The notes under the pieces are model-generated. The model saw only the letters and a program-made list of their open reading frames with translations. It made no database searches and was not told the origin of the DNA. Of a stretch of DNA of 64,000 bases, positions 45,313 through 55,184 are shown piece by piece. Source of the stretch: Blastococcus litoris (GTDB lineage: Bacteria; Actinomycetota; Actinomycetes; Mycobacteriales; Geodermatophilaceae); NCBI RefSeq assembly GCF_003075095.1, contig NZ_QCZF01000007.1, positions 186,001 to 250,000 on the forward strand, written 5' to 3'. The position numbers and the translations under genes were made by a program. Position 1 is the stretch's first letter. Each line of letters starts with the position of its first letter.

Positions 45313-47295
45313 CTAGAAGGCCACCAGGATCTTGACGGAGGTGCCCTGCTCGACGCTCTCGCCGGGAGCGGGCGTCTGCTGGCGCACCTTGTTGCCGAAG
45401 AACTTCGTCGCGTCGACGGTGAGGCCGGCGGCCTGCAGCGTCGCCGTCGCCTCGTCCTCCTTCATGCCCGTCACGTCGGGCACGGTCACCAGCGGGACGC
45501 CGGAGGACACCTGGATGTCGACGGTGCTGCCGTAGGGGGCCGACTCGCCCGGCACCGGGCTGACGGCCATGACCTCGCCGGCGTCGACGGCCGCGCTGCG
45601 GCCGTCCGCCACGCGGTTCACGGAGAAGCCGAGCGCCTCGAGGTTGGCCGTGGCCTGCTCGAAGGTCTGCCCGGTGACGTCGGGGACTGCGACGGGGGAG
45701 CGGCCGAGGCTGACGACCACCTGCACCACCTCGTCCCGCTTGAGCTGCGTGCCGGCGGGCGGCACGAACCCGATCACGAGGCCCGCCGCGACGCCGTCGT
45801 CGTACTCCTCGCCGCGGGTGAGCTGGACGGGCACGCTCTCCTGGAGCCGGGCCACCACGTCGTCGTAGGGCTGGCCGACCAGGTCGGTGGGCACGGTGAA
45901 GCGCTCGGGCCCCTGCGACACGACGAGCCGGACGTCGGTGCCGCGGATCGCCTCGCCGGGCTCCGGGTCGGTCGACATGACGGTGCCGGCGGGGAACTCC
46001 TCGCTCCACACCTCCTCGCAGCAGTCCGGGGTGAGCCCGGCCTCCTGCAGCAGGTCGATGGCGGCTCCCTGGTCCTGGCCGACGAGCTCGGGGATCTGCG
46101 TCCACCGGCCGCTGCCCAGCCACCAGCCGATGGCGCCGATGGTCACGGCGAGCAGCAGCACGATCGCGACCGCGAGGCGGGCGCGGCGACGGCGGATGTG
46201 CTGCGGCACGCCGGGCCGGGGGCGCTCCAGCCCGGCGGGCCGGCGGCCGTTGACGTTCATCGTGGGGCCGCCCATGGCCGGCAGCATGCTGGTCCGGCCG
46301 GCGCGGTCGGTGCGCTGGCTGTTCAGCACCGCGGTGCCCGGGTCGCTGGGGTGCCGCGGGCGGGTCGGGCGGTTGGTCGGGCGCAGGGTCTGCGGGCCGG
46401 CGGTGCTGCGGCCGGTGGGCACCGGGACGGGCTCGATGCCGAGGTCCTTGCGCACGTGGCCGAGCTCGGCGAGGAACGCACCGGCATCCAGCGGCCGACC
46501 CGACGGGTCGCGGCGGGTCGTGCGGGCGACCAGCTCGTCGACCGCCCACGGCAGACCGGGGACCTCGTCCGACGGCGCCGGGACGTCGTGGTGCACGTGC
46601 TGGTAGGCGACGGCCAGCGGCGTGTCCCCGCCGTAGGGCGGGTGGCCGGTGAGCATCTCGTACAGGACGATGCCGGCCGCGTAGATGTCGCTGCGGGCGT
46701 CGGCCTTGCCGCGCTCGAGCTGCTCGGGCGAGAGGTAGGCCACCGTGCCGATGAGGACGCCGCCGGTCTGGCTGGCCTGGGCGGTCCCGGTGCCGACGAC
46801 GGCGCGCGCCAGCCCGAAGTCGGCCACCTTCACGACGCCGTCGACGCCGATGAGGACGTTCTCGGGCTTGATGTCGCGGTGCACGATGCCGGCCCGGTGC
46901 GCGGCGGTGAGCCCGGCCAGGACCGGCTCGAGCACCGCGAACGCCTCGGCGACGGTCAGCCGGCCGCGGGCGGTGAGCAGGTCGCGCAGCGTGCGGCCGC
47001 GCACCAGCTCCATGACCAGGAACACCAGGCCCTGGTCGGTGCCCTGGTCGCTCACCCCGACCACGTTGGGGTGGCTGAGCATCGCGGCCGCGCGGGCCTC
47101 GCGGGTGAACCGGTCGACGAACGTCGGGTCGTGCGCCAGGTGCTCGGCCATCACCTTGACGGCGACGGTCTTGTGCAGCCGCAGGTCCGTGGCGGCGTAG
47201 ACGGTGGACATGCCGCCGCGCGCGAGCCGCTCCTCGAGGCGGTAGCGCCCCTCGAGGACCAGGCCCACCACGGGGTCGGTCACGGCGGTGTCCAC
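45313..47295 (-). CDS. pknL: Membrane Ser/Thr protein kinase with four PASTA repeats, PknL
   Basis: A 660-aa receptor-type kinase. Kinase domain about residues 15-275: Gly loop ARGGMSTVYAA, VAVKVM (Lys), HRDIKPENV, ADFGLA and GTVAYLSPEQ. A linker, then one membrane helix near 380-400 (LAVAIVLLLAVTIGAIGWWL) and four PASTA repeats, which bind muropeptides in related kinases. Mycobacterial PknL lacks PASTA but occupies the same place, next to its substrate gene Rv2175c. GTG start 7 nt after TACACT; a GTG 12 bp later is possible. Probable control of envelope or cell division. Confidence 0.94.
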   Translation of the reverse strand: MDTAVTDPVVGLVLEGRYRLEERLARGGMSTVYAATDLRLHKTVAVKVMAEHLAHDPTFVDRFTREARAAAMLSHPNVVGVSDQGTDQGLVFLVMELVRGRTLRDLLTARGRLTVAEAFAVLEPVLAGLTAAHRAGIVHRDIKPENVLIGVDGVVKVADFGLARAVVGTGTAQASQTGGVLIGTVAYLSPEQLERGKADARSDIYAAGIVLYEMLTGHPPYGGDTPLAVAYQHVHHDVPAPSDEVPGLPWAVDELVARTTRRDPSGRPLDAGAFLAELGHVRKDLGIEPVPVPTGRSTAGPQTLRPTNRPTRPRHPSDPGTAVLNSQRTDRAGRTSMLPAMGGPTMNVNGRRPAGLERPRPGVPQHIRRRRARLAVAIVLLLAVTIGAIGWWLGSGRWTQIPELVGQDQGAAIDLLQEAGLTPDCCEEVWSEEFPAGTVMSTDPEPGEAIRGTDVRLVVSQGPERFTVPTDLVGQPYDDVVARLQESVPVQLTRGEEYDDGVAAGLVIGFVPPAGTQLKRDEVVQVVVSLGRSPVAVPDVTGQTFEQATANLEALGFSVNRVADGRSAAVDAGEVMAVSPVPGESAPYGSTVDIQVSSGVPLVTVPDVTGMKEDEATATLQAAGLTVDATKFFGNKVRQQTPAPGESVEQGTSVKILVAF

Positions 47296-47302
47296 CCGAG
47301 CG

Positions 47303-47308
47303 AGTGTA
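47303..47308 (-). promoter_or_regulatory. -10 box, leaderless promoter of pknL-nfo
   Basis: TACACT on the minus strand ends 7 nt before the GTG at 47295. Confidence 0.5.
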
Positions 47309-47392
47309 GGAGCGTCACCGGCGACGGTCGCACAACCACGCGGTACGGGGGGCCGCCGGGGCCGGTGGTGCGGATGAAATGCGGTGGGCCGC

Positions 47393-48838
47393 TCAGCCCA
47401 GGTCCAGGCCCGGGTAGAGCGGGTGCGCGTCCAGCAGCTCGGCCGCGGCGGCGCGGGTGCGGTCGGCCAGGCCGTCGGCCAGCACGTACTTCGCCCGCGA
47501 CGGCTCGCCCGAGGACGTGGTGGTCGGCGTCGTCGCCCCCAGGACACCGGCGATGAGCTCGGCCACCCGGTCGAACTCCGCGACACCGAAGCCCCGCGTG
47601 GTCAGCGCGGGCGTGCCGATCCGCACGCCCGAGGTGTACCAGGCGCCGTTCGGGTCGGCCGGGACGGCGTTGCGGTTGGTGACGATGCCGGCGTCGAGCA
47701 GCGCCGACTCCGCCTGCCGGCCGGTGAGCCCGAAGGAGCTGACGTCGAGCAGCACGAGGTGGTTGTCCGTGCCGTCGGTGACCAGGTCCACGCCCCGTCG
47801 CTTCAGGCCGTCGGCCAGGGCGACGGCGTTGTCCACGATGTCCTGGGCGTACTGCGCGAAGGTCGGCTGACGGGCCTCGGCGAAGGCCACGGCCTTCGCC
47901 GCCATGACGTGGGGGAGCGGCCCGCCCAGCACCATCGGGCAGCCGCGGTCGACGGCCTCGGCGTACTCCGGCTGGGCGAGCACGAAACCGCCGCGCGGGC
48001 CGCGCAGCGACTTGTGGCTGGTGCTGGTGACGACGTGCGCGTGCGGCACCGGGTCGTAGTCGCCGGTGAAGACCTTGCCGGCGACCAGGCCGGCGAAGTG
48101 GGCCATGTCGACGACGAGCGTGGCGCCCACCTCGTCGGCGATCTCGCGCATCGTCGCGAAGTTCACCCGCCGCGGGAAGGCGGAGTACCCGGCCATGAGG
48201 ATCAGCGGCCGGAACTCGCGGGCCTTCGCCCGGACGGCGTCGTAGTCGAGCAGGCCGGTCGCCGGGTCGGTGCCGTAGGAGGACTGCTCGAACATCTTCC
48301 CGCTGATGTTCGGGCGGAAGCCGTGGGTGAGGTGGCCACCGGCGTCGAGGGACATCCCCAGCATCCGCTGGTCGCCCAGGGCGCGCCGCAGCTCGGACCA
48401 CTCGGCCTCGGAGAGGTCGTTCACGTGCTTCGCGCCGGCCTTCTCCAGCGCCGGCGACTCGATGCGCGAGGCGAGCACCGCCCAGAAGGCCACCAGGTTG
48501 GCGTCGATGCCGGAGTGCGGCTGGACGTAGGCGTACGGCGCACCGAACAGCTCGCGGGCGTGCTCGGCGGCCAGCGCCTCGACGGTGTCGACGTTCTGGC
48601 AGCCGGCGTAGAACCGGTGCCCGACGGTGCCCTCGGCGTACTTGTCGCTGAACCAGTTGCCCATCGTCAGCAGGACGGCGGGACTGGCGTAGTTCTCGCT
48701 GGCGATCAGCTTGAGCGAGGCCCGCTGGTCGGCCAGTTCCTGGCCGATCGCGTCGGCGACCCGCGGCTCGACGGCGCCGATCACCTGCAGGGCGTTGCGG
48801 TAGGCGGCCGTGGCCGCACTGGCATCGAAGGAGGTCAT
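47393..48838 (-). CDS. glyA: Serine hydroxymethyltransferase
   Basis: A 481-aa PLP enzyme exchanging serine and glycine with tetrahydrofolate. [48 protein letters not shown] and the PLP lysine in [13 protein letters not shown] are clear. It is the long actinobacterial form, about 60 residues over E. coli GlyA. ATG with AGGAG upstream. A ZTP riboswitch lies in its leader, linking it to folate and one-carbon status. Confidence 0.95.
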   Translation of the reverse strand: MTSFDASAATAAYRNALQVIGAVEPRVADAIGQELADQRASLKLIASENYASPAVLLTMGNWFSDKYAEGTVGHRFYAGCQNVDTVEALAAEHARELFGAPYAYVQPHSGIDANLVAFWAVLASRIESPALEKAGAKHVNDLSEAEWSELRRALGDQRMLGMSLDAGGHLTHGFRPNISGKMFEQSSYGTDPATGLLDYDAVRAKAREFRPLILMAGYSAFPRRVNFATMREIADEVGATLVVDMAHFAGLVAGKVFTGDYDPVPHAHVVTSTSHKSLRGPRGGFVLAQPEYAEAVDRGCPMVLGGPLPHVMAAKAVAFAEARQPTFAQYAQDIVDNAVALADGLKRRGVDLVTDGTDNHLVLLDVSSFGLTGRQAESALLDAGIVTNRNAVPADPNGAWYTSGVRIGTPALTTRGFGVAEFDRVAELIAGVLGATTPTTTSSGEPSRAKYVLADGLADRTRAAAAELLDAHPLYPGLDLG

Positions 48839-48866
48839 GTGGGGCTCCTGCGCGAGACGTCGGGAA

Positions 48867-48947
48867 GGTGCCCAGGCGCACGGCGGGATGCTGCAGGCCG
48901 CTCCCCGGTGGTTGCCCACCCTCGACGCGCCAGTCACGGCCCGGGCA
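48867..48947 (-). promoter_or_regulatory. ZTP (pfl) riboswitch of glyA
   Basis: On the minus strand the leader reads GGGCCGTGACTGGCG, then AACCACCGGGGAGCGGCC closing P1, and downstream GCGCCTGGGCA, which forms the pseudoknot. This is the full pfl/ZTP aptamer. It ends about 29 nt before the glyA ATG. ZTP, a folate-shortage alarmone, usually switches such genes on. Confidence 0.93.
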
Positions 48948-48999
48948 GAGGCTATCGCGCCGGCCGGGGAGGTGTCGCGGGGCACCGGCCGGGCCCCCA

Positions 49000-49005
49000 T
49001 AGGCT
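49000..49005 (+). promoter_or_regulatory. -10 box, leaderless promoter of the Rv2175c-like gene
   Basis: TAGGCT ends 8 nt before the ATG at 49014. Confidence 0.5.
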
Positions 49006-49013
49006 TGCTCCCC

Positions 49014-49337
49014 ATGGACACGCTCACGCCCGCCGAGGTCGCCCAGCTCCTGGGCACGTCGCCCAACCGGGTCCGGCAGCTGCTGCGCGACCGGAAGCTC
49101 ATGGCGGTCCCGGGCAGCGGCAACGGCAAGATCCCGGCCGACTTCGTCCAGGACGGCGCGATCCTCAAGCACCTCCCCGGTCTCCTGACCGTCCTCAAGG
49201 ACGGCGGGTTCACCGACCAGGAGGCCTTCGACTGGCTGTTCCGCGAGGACGAGTCGCTGCCGGGCACGCCGGTGCAGGCGCTGCGCGACGACCGGCACAC
49301 CGAGGTCACCCGCCGGGCGCAGGCCCTGGCGTTCTGA
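49014..49337 (+). CDS. Rv2175c-like DNA-binding protein
   Basis: A 107-aa protein with an N-terminal winged helix/Xis-like helix-turn-helix ([23 protein letters not shown]) and a helical C-terminal half ([12 protein letters not shown]). Rv2175c binds DNA and is phosphorylated by PknL, whose gene is also close here, though glyA intervenes. Divergent from glyA. Confidence 0.9.
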   Translation: MDTLTPAEVAQLLGTSPNRVRQLLRDRKLMAVPGSGNGKIPADFVQDGAILKHLPGLLTVLKDGGFTDQEAFDWLFREDESLPGTPVQALRDDRHTEVTRRAQALAF

Positions 49338-49380
49338 GCGCGGTGCATCCGGCCGCGTGTCCCGGGCGGAAGCTGGTCCC

Positions 49381-49725
49381 GTGGGCTCACTGACGTACCT
49401 CGTGCTGCTCGCCGGGTGCCTGGTGGTGACCGCGCCGCTCGAGCTGGTCCTGCGGGTTCGGGTCTACGCGCGCTGGCGCCGTCTGCTGCTGGCGGTCCTG
49501 CCGGAGTTCGCCGTCTTCGTGGTCTGGGTGCTGTACGCGATCGCGCAGGGCCACTGGGACTACAGCGACGAGCTGACCCTGGGCCTGCGGCTGCCCGGCG
49601 GCATCCCGGTCGAGGAGGTGCTGTTCTTCCTCGTCGTCCCGCTGTGCTCGGTGCTCGCGCTGGAGGCGGTGCGGAAGGTGACCGGCTGGGACGCCGGCTA
49701 TCCGCGCGAGGCGGCCGACCGGTGA
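49381..49725 (+). CDS. crtYc: Lycopene cyclase subunit CrtYc
   Basis: A 114-aa membrane protein with three helices (about residues 2-22, 35-55 and 75-95) and the cyclase motif PVEEVLFF, shared by the heterodimeric CrtYc/CrtYd lycopene cyclases. These form ionone rings on lycopene or on C50 chains. GTG start; overlaps crtYd by GTGA. Only 43 bp separate it from the Rv2175c-like gene. Confidence 0.88.
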   Translation: MGSLTYLVLLAGCLVVTAPLELVLRVRVYARWRRLLLAVLPEFAVFVVWVLYAIAQGHWDYSDELTLGLRLPGGIPVEEVLFFLVVPLCSVLALEAVRKVTGWDAGYPREAADR

Positions 49726-50069
49726 GCTACTCCGCCCTGGCGGTCGTGGCCGTCCTCGCCGTCCTCGTCGTCGACCTGGCCGTCTACCGCACGCGGATGG
49801 TCACCCGGAAGGTCTTCTGGACCGCCTACGCGATCATCGTGACGTTCCAGCTGCTGATGAACGGCGTCCTGACCGGTCTGGACGTCGTGACCTACGACGA
49901 GCGCACCATCTGGGGCCCGCGGATCGCCTACGCGCCGGTCGAGGACCTGCTCTTCGGCTTCGCCATGGTGACCCTGACCCTCGCGAGCTGGGCGGCGGTC
50001 AACCGCCGGGCGAACACCGCGAGGCGCCGCGGCTTGGACACCGACACCCGCCCGTCGAGCACGCGGTAA
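49722..50069 (+). CDS. crtYd: Lycopene cyclase subunit CrtYd
   Basis: A 115-aa partner of CrtYc with three helices and the matching motif [10 protein letters not shown]. The two small subunits equal the two halves of fungal and archaeal cyclases. Its last 47 codons run antisense to the end of crtB (142-bp overlap). The tail after the last helix (about 25 residues, R/T-rich) looks poorly constrained. Confidence 0.87.
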   Translation: MSYSALAVVAVLAVLVVDLAVYRTRMVTRKVFWTAYAIIVTFQLLMNGVLTGLDVVTYDERTIWGPRIAYAPVEDLLFGFAMVTLTLASWAAVNRRANTARRRGLDTDTRPSSTR

Positions 50070-50863
50070 CCCGCCCGCTCGATCTCGGTCAGGATCCCGC
50101 CGTACAGGGCGGTCGCGGCCCGGACGCAGTCGCGGGACTCCGGCGCGAGCATCGGCGTTCCCGGCGCGGCGTCGTCGTACCGGCGGCGGACCACGGCGAC
50201 CATCTCGCGCATCAGGGCCTCGAACCGGGCGTCGTGCCGCTTCTCGGCCAGCTGCTCGCGGGTCACCCCGTGCGCGGCCATCGCGTCCTCCGGCAGGTAG
50301 ACCCGCCCCCGGTCGATGTCCTCCGCGACGTCCCGGAGGAAATTGGTGAGCTGGAAGGCCTCGCCGAGCGCGATGGCGTGCGGCGCGGCCTCCTCGCGGG
50401 CGACGCCCGGCGCGGTCCCGAGGACCGGCAGGACCTGCAGGCCGATGACCGACGCCGACCCCCACATGTACCTGTCGAGGGCGGCCATGTCGGGGTAGGA
50501 GTCGACGTCGAGGTCGCTGGTCATGGCGGCGAGGAAGTCGACCAGGTGCTCGACCGGGATGTCGTACCGCCGGTAGGTGTCGACCAGGGCCAGCCGGACG
50601 GGGTCGTCGGACCAGCCGGTGTCGAGCTCCTCGATCACGGCCCGCGACCAGGCCGCCAGGTCACCGGCCGGGTCGGCGCCGGGCAGGTCGACGAGGTCGT
50701 CGGCGGTGCGCGCGCCGGCGTAGAGCGCGTGCACGGCCGGGCGCCGGTCCGGCGTGAGCAGCCGGGTGGCCAGGTGGTAGCTCTTGCCGTGCCGCGCGGC
50801 GATCGCCGCGCAGTGCCGGTACGCGGCGCCCAGCTGCTCCTGGCGATCGGCCACCGCGGTCAT
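49928..50863 (-). CDS. crtB: Phytoene synthase
   Basis: A 311-aa head-to-head condensing enzyme making phytoene from two GGPP. First Asp motif ADDLVD near residue 45, second motif NFLRDVAEDIDRGRVYLP near 175, and [16 protein letters not shown] near the end. About 30 residues follow the conserved core and lie over the conserved part of crtYd, so the tail may be a recent extension. ATG overlaps the crtI stop (ATGA). Confidence 0.94.
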   Translation of the reverse strand: MTAVADRQEQLGAAYRHCAAIAARHGKSYHLATRLLTPDRRPAVHALYAGARTADDLVDLPGADPAGDLAAWSRAVIEELDTGWSDDPVRLALVDTYRRYDIPVEHLVDFLAAMTSDLDVDSYPDMAALDRYMWGSASVIGLQVLPVLGTAPGVAREEAAPHAIALGEAFQLTNFLRDVAEDIDRGRVYLPEDAMAAHGVTREQLAEKRHDARFEALMREMVAVVRRRYDDAAPGTPMLAPESRDCVRAATALYGGILTEIERAGYRVLDGRVSVSKPRRLAVFARRLTAAQLARVRVTMAKPKSRSSTGA

Positions 50864-52344
50864 CCGGTGATCCTCTCCGCGGCCAGCCGACCGCTGATCA
50901 GCACCATGGGGACGCCGACGCCGGGCTGCACCGACGACCCGGCGAGGACGACGTTCTCCGGTCCCCGTCGCGGCAGCGTCGACGGCCGGAAGGGCCCGGT
51001 CTGCCCGAACGTGTGGGCCAGCGCGAACGGGGTGCCGGCGGCCATGCCCTGCGCGGCCCAGTCGAGCGGGGTCGCCATCTCCTCGACCTCGATCGCGCCG
51101 GTCAGGCCGGTCCAGCCGCGGTCCTCCAGCGTGGCCAGCACCTCGTCGCGGTAGCGGGGGCCGAGCGTCGTCCAGTCCAGGTCGGGGTTGCCGCCGCTGC
51201 GCCGGTCGAGGTTCGGCGTGGGCGCCACGATGCTGAGCACCTGACCGCCCTCGGGCGCCAGCCCGCGATCGGTGCGCGAGGGCATGCTCACCAGCAGGCT
51301 CGGGTCGCTCATCGGCCGCCCGTCCCGGGTGAGCTCGTCGAAGACGCCCTGCCACGACTCGCCGAAGCTGATCGTGTGGTGCGCCTGCCCGGGGAGCTCC
51401 GTGCGGACGCCGACGTGCAGGGCCACGCAGGAGGGCGAGTAGACCGGCCGGCGCGGCCCCCGCAGCCAGGGCACCAGCCGCCACGGCTGGTCGGTGGTCA
51501 CGACGACGGCGTCCGCGGGGAGCCGGTCGCCGTCGGCCAGCTGCACCGCCGTCACGCGGGACCCCGACGTCTCCAGGCCCGCGACGGTCGCGCCGTAGCG
51601 GAAGGCCACCCCGGCGTCGGCCGCCGACGCGGCGAGCGCGTCCGGGACGGCGGCGATCCCGCCCATGGGGTGCCACACGCCGGCGCCGATGTCGAGCTGG
51701 GCGATGACGGCGTAGGCGGCGATGGCGCGGAACGGCGACACCCCGGCGTAGAGGGCCTGGAAGCTGAACAGCCGGCGCAGCCGGTCGTCGGCGAAGTACC
51801 GCTGCACGTGCCGCGACAGCCGGCCGAACCCGCCGCGGCGGGCCAGCGCCACGAGCTCGGGCCCGACCAGGTCGAGCGGCGAGTCGAGGTTGCGGTCGAT
51901 GAACGTGCTCAGCTGGAGCCGGTAGAGCTCGGCGAGGTCGGCGAGGTAGCGCCGCAGCGCCGTGGCCTCCGCCGGGCCGCACAGCGCGGCGACCTCGGCG
52001 GCGAAGGCGTCGGGGTCGGCGTGCACGTCGAGGTGCGACCCGTCGGCGTACTGCGCGCGGTAGGTGGTCTCCAGCGGCACCAGCGTCAGCCGGTCCTCGA
52101 GCTTGTCGCCGACCGCGCCCAGGGTGTCGGCGACGATCTCGGGTGCGGTGAACACCGACGGCCCGGTGTCGAGGGCGTAGCCGTGCCGCTCGACTCGGCC
52201 GGCCCGCCCGCCGGGGCCGGGCGCCCGTTCGACGACGGTGACCTCCCGGCCGGCACCGCGCAGGCGCAGCGCGGTCGCCAGCCCGGCCAGGCCGGCGCCC
52301 ACGACGACGACCCGGTCGGTGCGCCCGGGGACGGTGCGGGGCAT
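50860..52344 (-). CDS. crtI: Phytoene desaturase
   Basis: A 494-aa FAD enzyme turning phytoene into lycopene or a close product. VVVVGAGLAGLATALRL and GGRAGRVERHGYALDTGPSVF form the FAD site; YFADDRLRRLFSFQALYAGVSPF and the C-terminal signature VVLAGSSVQPGVGVPMVLISGRL are CrtI-specific. Second of three genes crtE-crtI-crtB joined by 1-4 bp overlaps. Confidence 0.95.
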   Translation of the reverse strand: MPRTVPGRTDRVVVVGAGLAGLATALRLRGAGREVTVVERAPGPGGRAGRVERHGYALDTGPSVFTAPEIVADTLGAVGDKLEDRLTLVPLETTYRAQYADGSHLDVHADPDAFAAEVAALCGPAEATALRRYLADLAELYRLQLSTFIDRNLDSPLDLVGPELVALARRGGFGRLSRHVQRYFADDRLRRLFSFQALYAGVSPFRAIAAYAVIAQLDIGAGVWHPMGGIAAVPDALAASAADAGVAFRYGATVAGLETSGSRVTAVQLADGDRLPADAVVVTTDQPWRLVPWLRGPRRPVYSPSCVALHVGVRTELPGQAHHTISFGESWQGVFDELTRDGRPMSDPSLLVSMPSRTDRGLAPEGGQVLSIVAPTPNLDRRSGGNPDLDWTTLGPRYRDEVLATLEDRGWTGLTGAIEVEEMATPLDWAAQGMAAGTPFALAHTFGQTGPFRPSTLPRRGPENVVLAGSSVQPGVGVPMVLISGRLAAERITG

Positions 52345-53531
52345 CAGGCGGTGCGGGACGTCGCCGCGACGGCGAGCGCGTCGAGGGCGGCCTGAGCGTC
52401 GTCGGCGAGCGGGGCCGCGGCGATCGCGGCCCGGGCCAGGGCGGTCCGTTCGGTGATGCGCTCCTCCACCCGGGCCCGGGCACCCGTCGCCTCGAGCAGC
52501 GCCCGAAGCGCGTCGAACTCCTCCGGGCCGGCGTCGCCGTTGCCGAGCAGCTCGTCGAGCAGCCGACGGCCGGCCGCGTCGGCGGCCTCCTCGGCGAGCG
52601 CGATCAGCAGCGTCTGCTTCCCCTCCCGCAGGTCGTCGTCGGCCGACTTGCCGGTCACGGCCGGGTCGCCGAACACCCCGAGGACGTCGTCGCGCAGCTG
52701 GAACGCCTCGCCGAGGGGGAGGCCGATCGACGTGTACGCGTCGGTGACCTCCGGACCCGCCCCGGCGATGGCCGCACCCAGCTGCAGCGGTCGCTGGACG
52801 GTGTAGCCGGCGCTCTTGTACCGCGCCACGGTGAGGGCGCCGTCCGGCCCGGGCAGACCGCCCGCGGCACGCAGCAGGTCGAGGTACTGGCCCGCGGTCA
52901 CCTCGGTGCGCATCGTGTCCCAGACCGCCCGCGCGCGGCCGAGGGCCGCCGCGGAGATGCCGGACCGCCGCAGCAGCTCGTCGGACCACACCAGCGCCAG
53001 GTCGCCGACGAGGATCGCCGCGCCGGTGCCGAAGAGCTCGCGGTCGCCGTCGAGCCGCTCGTCGGCGTGGCGGGCGGCGAAGCCCACGTGGGTGGCCGGC
53101 CGACCCCGCCGGGTGTGCGCGCCGTCCATGACGTCGTCGTGGACCAGCGCGCTCGCGTGCACGAACTCCAGTGCCGCCACGGCACGGAGCACCGCGGCCT
53201 CGTCCTCGCCGCCGGAGGGCTTGCGGGCGCCGCGCCAGCCCCAGTAGGCGAACGCGGGGCGCAGCCGCTTGCCGCCCTCGGCCAGGGCGCACACCTCGTC
53301 CACCACCGGGGTGAGGCTCGGGTCCATCGCGGCGAGCGTGTCGCGCTGGCGGTCGAGGAACTCGGAGAGGGCGTCGCTGACCGCCGACCGGAGCCCGTCG
53401 AGCTCGGCCGCGGCGAGCGGGGGAGCGGTTGCAGGGTCGCGAGCCTCGGTCCCTGCGGTCACGGCCCCAGTATTGCCCAACCGGATGGTGCGCGATCGCG
53501 GGAGCAGGGCGGGTCCGGTGCTCCGGGTCAT
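52344..53531 (-). CDS. crtE: Geranylgeranyl diphosphate synthase
   Basis: A 395-aa trans-isoprenyl synthase. First Asp-rich motif HDDVMDGAHTRRG, second QLRDDVLGVFGD; GGKRLRPAF is the isopentenyl site. It supplies GGPP to CrtB. ATG at 53531 has GGAGA 5 nt away; a GTG at 53462 (372 aa, closer to usual length) follows AATACT by 6 nt and may be used instead. Counterpart of mycobacterial idsA2. Divergent from metF. Confidence 0.92.
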   Translation of the reverse strand: MTRSTGPALLPRSRTIRLGNTGAVTAGTEARDPATAPPLAAAELDGLRSAVSDALSEFLDRQRDTLAAMDPSLTPVVDEVCALAEGGKRLRPAFAYWGWRGARKPSGGEDEAAVLRAVAALEFVHASALVHDDVMDGAHTRRGRPATHVGFAARHADERLDGDRELFGTGAAILVGDLALVWSDELLRRSGISAAALGRARAVWDTMRTEVTAGQYLDLLRAAGGLPGPDGALTVARYKSAGYTVQRPLQLGAAIAGAGPEVTDAYTSIGLPLGEAFQLRDDVLGVFGDPAVTGKSADDDLREGKQTLLIALAEEAADAAGRRLLDELLGNGDAGPEEFDALRALLEATGARARVEERITERTALARAAIAAAPLADDAQAALDALAVAATSRTA

Positions 53532-53642
53532 CGTGTCTCCATCTGTTCGGCAGGGGTGCTGTCGGCTCTCTTCCGCCGACGCCGCCCGGCCGGATGCGGC
53601 GGACGTGAGAAATGTCGTGCTCCCGGGGTCCGGCTCCGCCCG

Positions 53643-53648
53643 TACCCT
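53643..53648 (+). promoter_or_regulatory. -10 box of metF
   Basis: TACCCT ends 8 nt before the GTG at 53657; a GGAG also lies between, so the message could be leaderless or very short-leadered. Confidence 0.45.
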
Positions 53649-53656
53649 GGAGTGCC

Positions 53657-54559
53657 GTGACCCCGACCGTGCGGGAACTGCTCGCCACCGACCAGCCGAC
53701 GTGGTCGTTCGAGTTCTTCCCGACCAAGACGCCCCAGGGCGAGGCGCAGCTGTGGACGACGCTGCGCCAGCTGGAGCGGCTGCAGCCGTCCTTCGTCTCG
53801 GTGACCTACGGCGCCGGCGGCTCGACCCGGGAGGGCACCCTCGCGGTGACCGAGCGGATCGCCCACGAGACGACGATGACGCCGCTGGCCCACCTGACCG
53901 CGGTGGACCACAGCGTCGCCGAGCTGCGGCACGTGGTCAGCCGGCTGGCCGACGCCGGTGTGCGCAACCTGCTGGCGCTGCGCGGCGACCCGCCCGGCGC
54001 CGACCCGCAGGCGGAGTGGGTGCCCCACCCGGAGGGGCTGCAGTTCGCCGCCGAGCTGGTGGAGCTGATCAAGTCGATGGGCGACTTCTGCGTCGGCGTC
54101 GCGGCCTTCCCGGAGACCCACCCCCGGTCGCCGGACTTCGACACCGACGTCCAGATGTTCGTGGACAAGTGCCGGGCGGGTGCGGACTTCGCGATCACGC
54201 AGATGTTCTTCCGCGCGGAGGACTACCTGCGGCTGCGCGACCGCGTGGCCGCGACCGGCTGCGACGTCCCGATCGTCGCCGGGGTGATGCCGGTGACCAA
54301 CGCCCGGCAGATCACCCGGATCGTGGAGCTGTCGGGGCAGGCGTTCCCGACGGAGCTGGCCGCCCGGTTCGCCGAGCTGGACGGGGACCGCCCGGAGGAC
54401 AGGGCCGCCGTCCGCGCCTACGGCGTCGAGGTGGCCACCGAGCTGTGCCGCACGCTCCTGGCCGAGGGCGTGCCCGGTATCCACTTCATCACCATGAACC
54501 GCTCCACGGCGACCCGCGAGGTCTACGCCAACCTGGTGCCGCAGACGGCTACCCCCTGA
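53657..54559 (+). CDS. metF: Methylenetetrahydrofolate reductase
   Basis: A 300-aa TIM-barrel flavoprotein giving methyl-THF for methionine synthesis. It begins with [14 protein letters not shown], then [20 protein letters not shown] and [13 protein letters not shown], all family marks. GTG start. Counterpart of Rv2172c beside idsA2. Ends inside the last 11 bp of the convergent gene. Confidence 0.93.
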   Translation: MTPTVRELLATDQPTWSFEFFPTKTPQGEAQLWTTLRQLERLQPSFVSVTYGAGGSTREGTLAVTERIAHETTMTPLAHLTAVDHSVAELRHVVSRLADAGVRNLLALRGDPPGADPQAEWVPHPEGLQFAAELVELIKSMGDFCVGVAAFPETHPRSPDFDTDVQMFVDKCRAGADFAITQMFFRAEDYLRLRDRVAATGCDVPIVAGVMPVTNARQITRIVELSGQAFPTELAARFAELDGDRPEDRAAVRAYGVEVATELCRTLLAEGVPGIHFITMNRSTATREVYANLVPQTATP

Positions 54560-55184
54560 CCGGGCGCCCGTCGAGCACGGCGGCCGCCTCGGCCGCGGCC
54601 CGGCGCAGGCCCTCGCGCTCGGCCGCGTAACCGCCGAGGACGCCGACGACCGGCAGGTTGGACAGGGCGCGGTGCCGCAGCTTTCCCTTGGGGCGCGCGT
54701 CGAGGAGGTCGTCGATGCGGCCGAGCAGGCCGGCGACCCGCCACAGCGCCCGCAGGTTGCCCCGCAGCCCGCCGCGGCTCTCCCGTGCGCCGAGCGCCTC
54801 CTCGGCGTAGGTGCCGCGGGCCCGCTCGAGCAGGGGCTCGACCTGCTCGGTGCTCAGCTCGCGGCGGAGCAGGACGCGGCTGAGCAGGGAGATCCGCGCG
54901 GCCCTGTCCTCGATGCCGTGCTCCGACGCCACCCCGAGGACGACGGCGCACTGGACCGCCGCCCCGACGGTGTTCTGGAGCGGGAGGAGGTCGGCGAGCT
55001 TGCCGGCGAACCGCGGAGCGGCCGAGAGCCCGGCGACGACCCCGGAGACGCGGTCGGCCCACCACTGGTCGCGCTCGGCCTGCGGCAGGGCCGGCGGCCG
55101 GCCGGCGCGGCGGACGACCGGCGCGGTCAGGGTGTCGATCCGGCGGAGGACGTCGACGACGACGGCGTCGCTGATCTGTGCCAT
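54549..55184 (-). CDS. Helical protein of unknown function
   Basis: A 211-aa protein, nearly all helix. Notable texts are [44 protein letters not shown] and [23 protein letters not shown] do not recognise the family with confidence; the middle part recalls EcsC-like proteins. ATG at 55184, close behind GGGGAGG. Convergent overlap of 11 bp with metF, divergent from the CDP-alcohol enzyme. Confidence 0.7.
   Translation of the reverse strand: MAQISDAVVVDVLRRIDTLTAPVVRRAGRPPALPQAERDQWWADRVSGVVAGLSAAPRFAGKLADLLPLQNTVGAAVQCAVVLGVASEHGIEDRAARISLLSRVLLRRELSTEQVEPLLERARGTYAEEALGARESRGGLRGNLRALWRVAGLLGRIDDLLDARPKGKLRHRALSNLPVVGVLGGYAAEREGLRRAAAEAAAVLDGRPVRG

Noticed and set aside
53531-53657. A SAM or cobalamin riboswitch before metF
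   Set aside because: The gap is too short and shows no conserved core; a -10 box lies directly before the start.
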